Source: Hypericum androsaemum
Taxonomy: Eukaryota; Streptophyta; Magnoliopsida; Malpighiales; Hypericaceae
Direction of reading: 5' to 3'
Length of the DNA: 64,000 nt
Assembly (NCBI GenBank): GCA_963995505.1
Contig: OZ023183.1
Coordinates: 14,628,671 to 14,692,670, forward strand
This document shows positions 61,488 to 64,000 of the stretch, piece by piece; position 1 is the first letter of the stretch, and every line of letters starts with the position of its first letter. The position numbers and the translations under genes are program-made. The notes beneath the pieces were generated by a model. It made no database searches. It was not told the origin of the DNA and worked only from the letters and a program-made list of their open reading frames with translations.

Positions 61488-63039
61488 GGAAAAATTACGC
61501 TCAGGTCCCTGTAGTTTGGCGTCCCTCCCTCTGGGGTCCCTGCATTTTCGAAATTGTTCCTGACGTCCCCGAAGTTTGATTTTAGAAACTCTCGGGTCCC
61601 TGACGACTCTTTTTTTTATTTTTGGTCATGAAAATGACCAAAATGCCATTAAAAAAAACAAAACAAAATTTTCTTTTTCAATCTTTGCAAAACCATCATC
61701 TTTAACCTCTAATTCTAGAAATCCAAGAACAAACCATGAACCAACCAAACCAAAACTAACAACTTCAAACCAAAAATTAAGAATTTCGTGAATCCAAAAC
61801 CAAAAACTTTAAACATAAGAACATGTTCAGAATTAAAAAAACTTTAAACACCAACAAGAACAAACTAATTACAAATTCAAGAACACCATATTAAACATCC
61901 AAAAATACTAATTAAAAATTCAGAATGAGATGCCCAGATAAATCTATAATTACATACACTCAAAACCCTAAATTGATTAACCACTAGAACTCGTCCTCCC
62001 CTCGTCGTCTTTTCCATATTTTCGCCTGCTTCCTCTCTCGAGCGGTGGAGCTCGTTAGTGAGTGAAATGGAGGCTTGTCAGAGCTCCACTGCTCATCGTC
62101 ATTCCTCTTGGTGAACCATCTCTGGTGTCGGGAATGCCAACTTCGAGGTCGATGGAGACAGGTCTCGTGAACTTCGCGGTTAATGAACCTGCTCGGCGGA
62201 TAGCGGAGAGGAAGATGAACCTGGTCTACCTTGTCCTCATCGTCGGAATTAAGACTTACCTCGTCGGGATGCCGGTGGTGCTTGGGCGTTCTATCCTTTG
62301 GTCACTGGAACAGCTAAAAAAGAAATAGAGACCGTGAAAAAGAAGGAGATGACGATGAGGAAGAAGATTAGGTTCACAGATTATGAGTTTCTTGAGATTG
62401 AGAAAAGAAAAGCCATAAACTTGAGATTGAGAAATTGAAAATGAGATTTTTTTAATTGGCAACAATGGGTTCCAGTTCATTAGGAATTTTGGAGTGAAAA
62501 CCGAGGGAGCTTTTGTTAATTGGTTCATGAGTTTGTTAATTGGTTCAAGTTTAGTTTCTTAATTAGTTTCTTAATTGGTTCCTGGGTTTGTTAATTGGTT
62601 CAAGTTTTAGTTTGTTAATTGGTTCAACTTACGGGAGGTGGAGTTGCTTGAAAAATCTGAGTTTATGGTTATTGTGTGAAAAATTGTAGGTGGATGGAGA
62701 GTAAGGAAGAAGAAGGATGTTCTTGGTTTGAGTTTTTTTTTTAAATTTTGATCTGAATTTTTTTCTTAATGTTCTCGGTTGTGTTCTTGATTTTGGTTAG
62801 TTTGATCTTATTTTTGGGTTTGTTTTTTGTGGTTGGTGTTTTTTTCAAAGGTTGGAGAAGGTGAATTTTTTTTTGTTTAAGGGTATTTTGGTCATTTCTA
62901 TGACCAAAAATGAAAAAAGAGCTGTCAGGACCCGAGAGTTGATAAAACCAAACTTCGGGGACGTCAGGAACGATTTCAGAAATGCAGGAACCCCAGAGGG
63001 AGGGACGCCAAACTACAGGGACCTGAGCATAATTTTCCC
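61488..63039. mobile_element. MULE with about 170-bp inverted repeats
   Basis: The arms read GGAAAAATTACGCTCAGGTC (left) and GGGAAAATTATGCTCAGGTC (right, read inward) and match through GGGACGCCAAACTACAGG, the GGGGTCCCTGCATTT block and AGGGTATTTTGGTCAT. The 9-bp direct repeat TAATTATTT flanks both ends (61479-61487 and 63040-63048). The interior has repeated TTAATTGGTTC words (62515-62630) and no transposase or recognised captured gene. Confidence 0.85.
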
Positions 63040-63048
63040 TAATTATTT

Positions 63049-63394
63049 TATAGTGGAAAGTAGTAGTGTTTTCGATTCCGATTCTAGAGCTCATTTTCTC
63101 TGAACCGACACGTCTTGGTCGTTGCTATTTTCTCTGAAAAGGGAAGGGAAATCTAAAAGTGTAGATAGAAGAGCAAAGACCTAAGTTTCATATGGATTTC
63201 GATAAATATTTTTAACAACATCAAACCATAAAAATGCTTAAATAAAAACTTCAGTAAATTATGTAAATAATTATTTTCACAAAAAAAAAAAACATAAGAA
63301 GACCTTGTTTGTACTATAGTTTGACGAGAGGTCCTTTCTCTCTCCTCCCACCAAACATTTATAATAAAATATTTTCTCACACAATAAAAATTAG
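63049..63394. other. AT-rich stretch
   Basis: No gene or bounded repeat is recognised here. Confidence 0.4.
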
Positions 63395-64000
63395 AGATAA
63401 TTACTCTCAGGACCCCAGGGTATAGTCAAATAGACTCTGAGGACCCTGTAGTTTTCCTACTAATTGCTGAGCCCCTGTAGTTTGGCTATTATTATACATT
63501 TGGGTCCCTCTAGCCGGAATCAGTAATTTTTCCGGCGAACTCCCCGCCTGAAATGTCTAAAATACCCCCACTTAAAAAACAAAAAGAAAACACTCTCCTC
63601 TCCCTCCCTTGTCGTCTCATCATCTCCTTCGTCTCTCTCCCTCCCAAACCCATGAAATCAATCTGTCGTCGGAGTCATCACCCAGCTGCTTGAATCCCAC
63701 CCAGCTCATTCGTTTCATTCCAATTAAAATCAAGTAATCAAGGAAATAGTTTCATTCCAAAACCCAGAAAATGATGAAGGCCATGGCTGAACTCACGGAG
63801 CGACTTGCCTTTTTTTATCTCTTCCAACAGATGAAGGTCCCGACGACGACGATGAAGGCCATGGATACACTGTCACTCCTCTCTCTCTCTCTCATCAACG
63901 GTGTGGGATGACGATGGTGTCGCGGGGTTCCTGGGTACGATAATATCACAGATCCAAGAAGTCCCTGGGTCCCTGATCGCAGATCTAGGCCGGCCATGGC
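63395..64000. mobile_element. Left part of another long-TIR element, cut by window edge
   Basis: Text beginning AATTACTCTCAGGACCCCAG and continuing CTGTAGTTTGGCTATTATTA, GGGTCCCTCTAGCCGG and TGTCTAAAATACCCCC has the style of the MULE arm at 61488 (ordered GGACCC/CTGTAGTTTGG/AAAATACCC words). After about 63590 comes a CT-rich, then GC-richer, interior. The other arm must lie beyond 64000, so this is a prediction. Confidence 0.45.

Overview
This is a nuclear window from a flowering plant, most likely a eudicot. The evidence is AT-rich intergenic DNA, many-exon genes with GT-AG introns, plant-only families (TED7, GUX xylan glucuronosyltransferase, class-P ADH, SCPL carboxypeptidase) and dense plant transposons. 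I could not fix the species. Gene models were spliced by hand from donor/acceptor sites, reading phase and remembered family sequences; none was checked by alignment or RNA.

Layout, left to right. A decayed pogo-like element fills the left edge (1-443). VPS45 copy A follows on the minus strand (699-5410). Decayed LINE tails, a 22-bp minisatellite and a nest of inverted-repeat DNA transposons, including a probable gene-capturing MULE, occupy 5.6-11.1 kb. SPT5 is at 11383-18571 (+, 22 exons). Next come an exosome-subunit (MTR3/RRP41-like) pseudogene (19.2-19.9 kb), an F-box/LRR/FBD-type gene (20966-23848, -) with a hAT MITE in its first intron, and a pogo-like element. ADH1 (26083-28207, +), a TED7-like secondary-wall membrane protein (28822-29514, -), a solo LTR and an SCPL42-type serine carboxypeptidase (32090-34786, -) follow.

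From 35.7 to 47.4 kb there are no intact host genes. This block holds a 1.9-kb near-perfect foldback element, AT-rich satellites, a gag-only Gypsy-type element with a hAT-like insertion inside it, a GC-rich unidentified stretch and a truncated Copia element. A GUX xylan glucuronosyltransferase (47708-49890, -) comes next, then MITE/MULE/hAT-like insertions. VPS45 copy B (56031-60938, +) has a 1.6-kb minisatellite-bearing element just upstream of its start. A 1.55-kb MULE and the start of another long inverted-repeat element close the window.

The main structural feature is that the two intact 568-codon VPS45 copies lie head-to-head as an inverted segmental duplication with about 50 kb between their start codons. 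No operon-like cooperation is expected. TED7, GUX and possibly SCPL relate to secondary wall or secretory functions, but I see no sign that they form a cluster. I found no new defence or metabolic system. The strongest candidates for something undescribed are the foldback locus, the gene-capturing MULE and the VPS45 inverted pair with its rebuilt upstream region.
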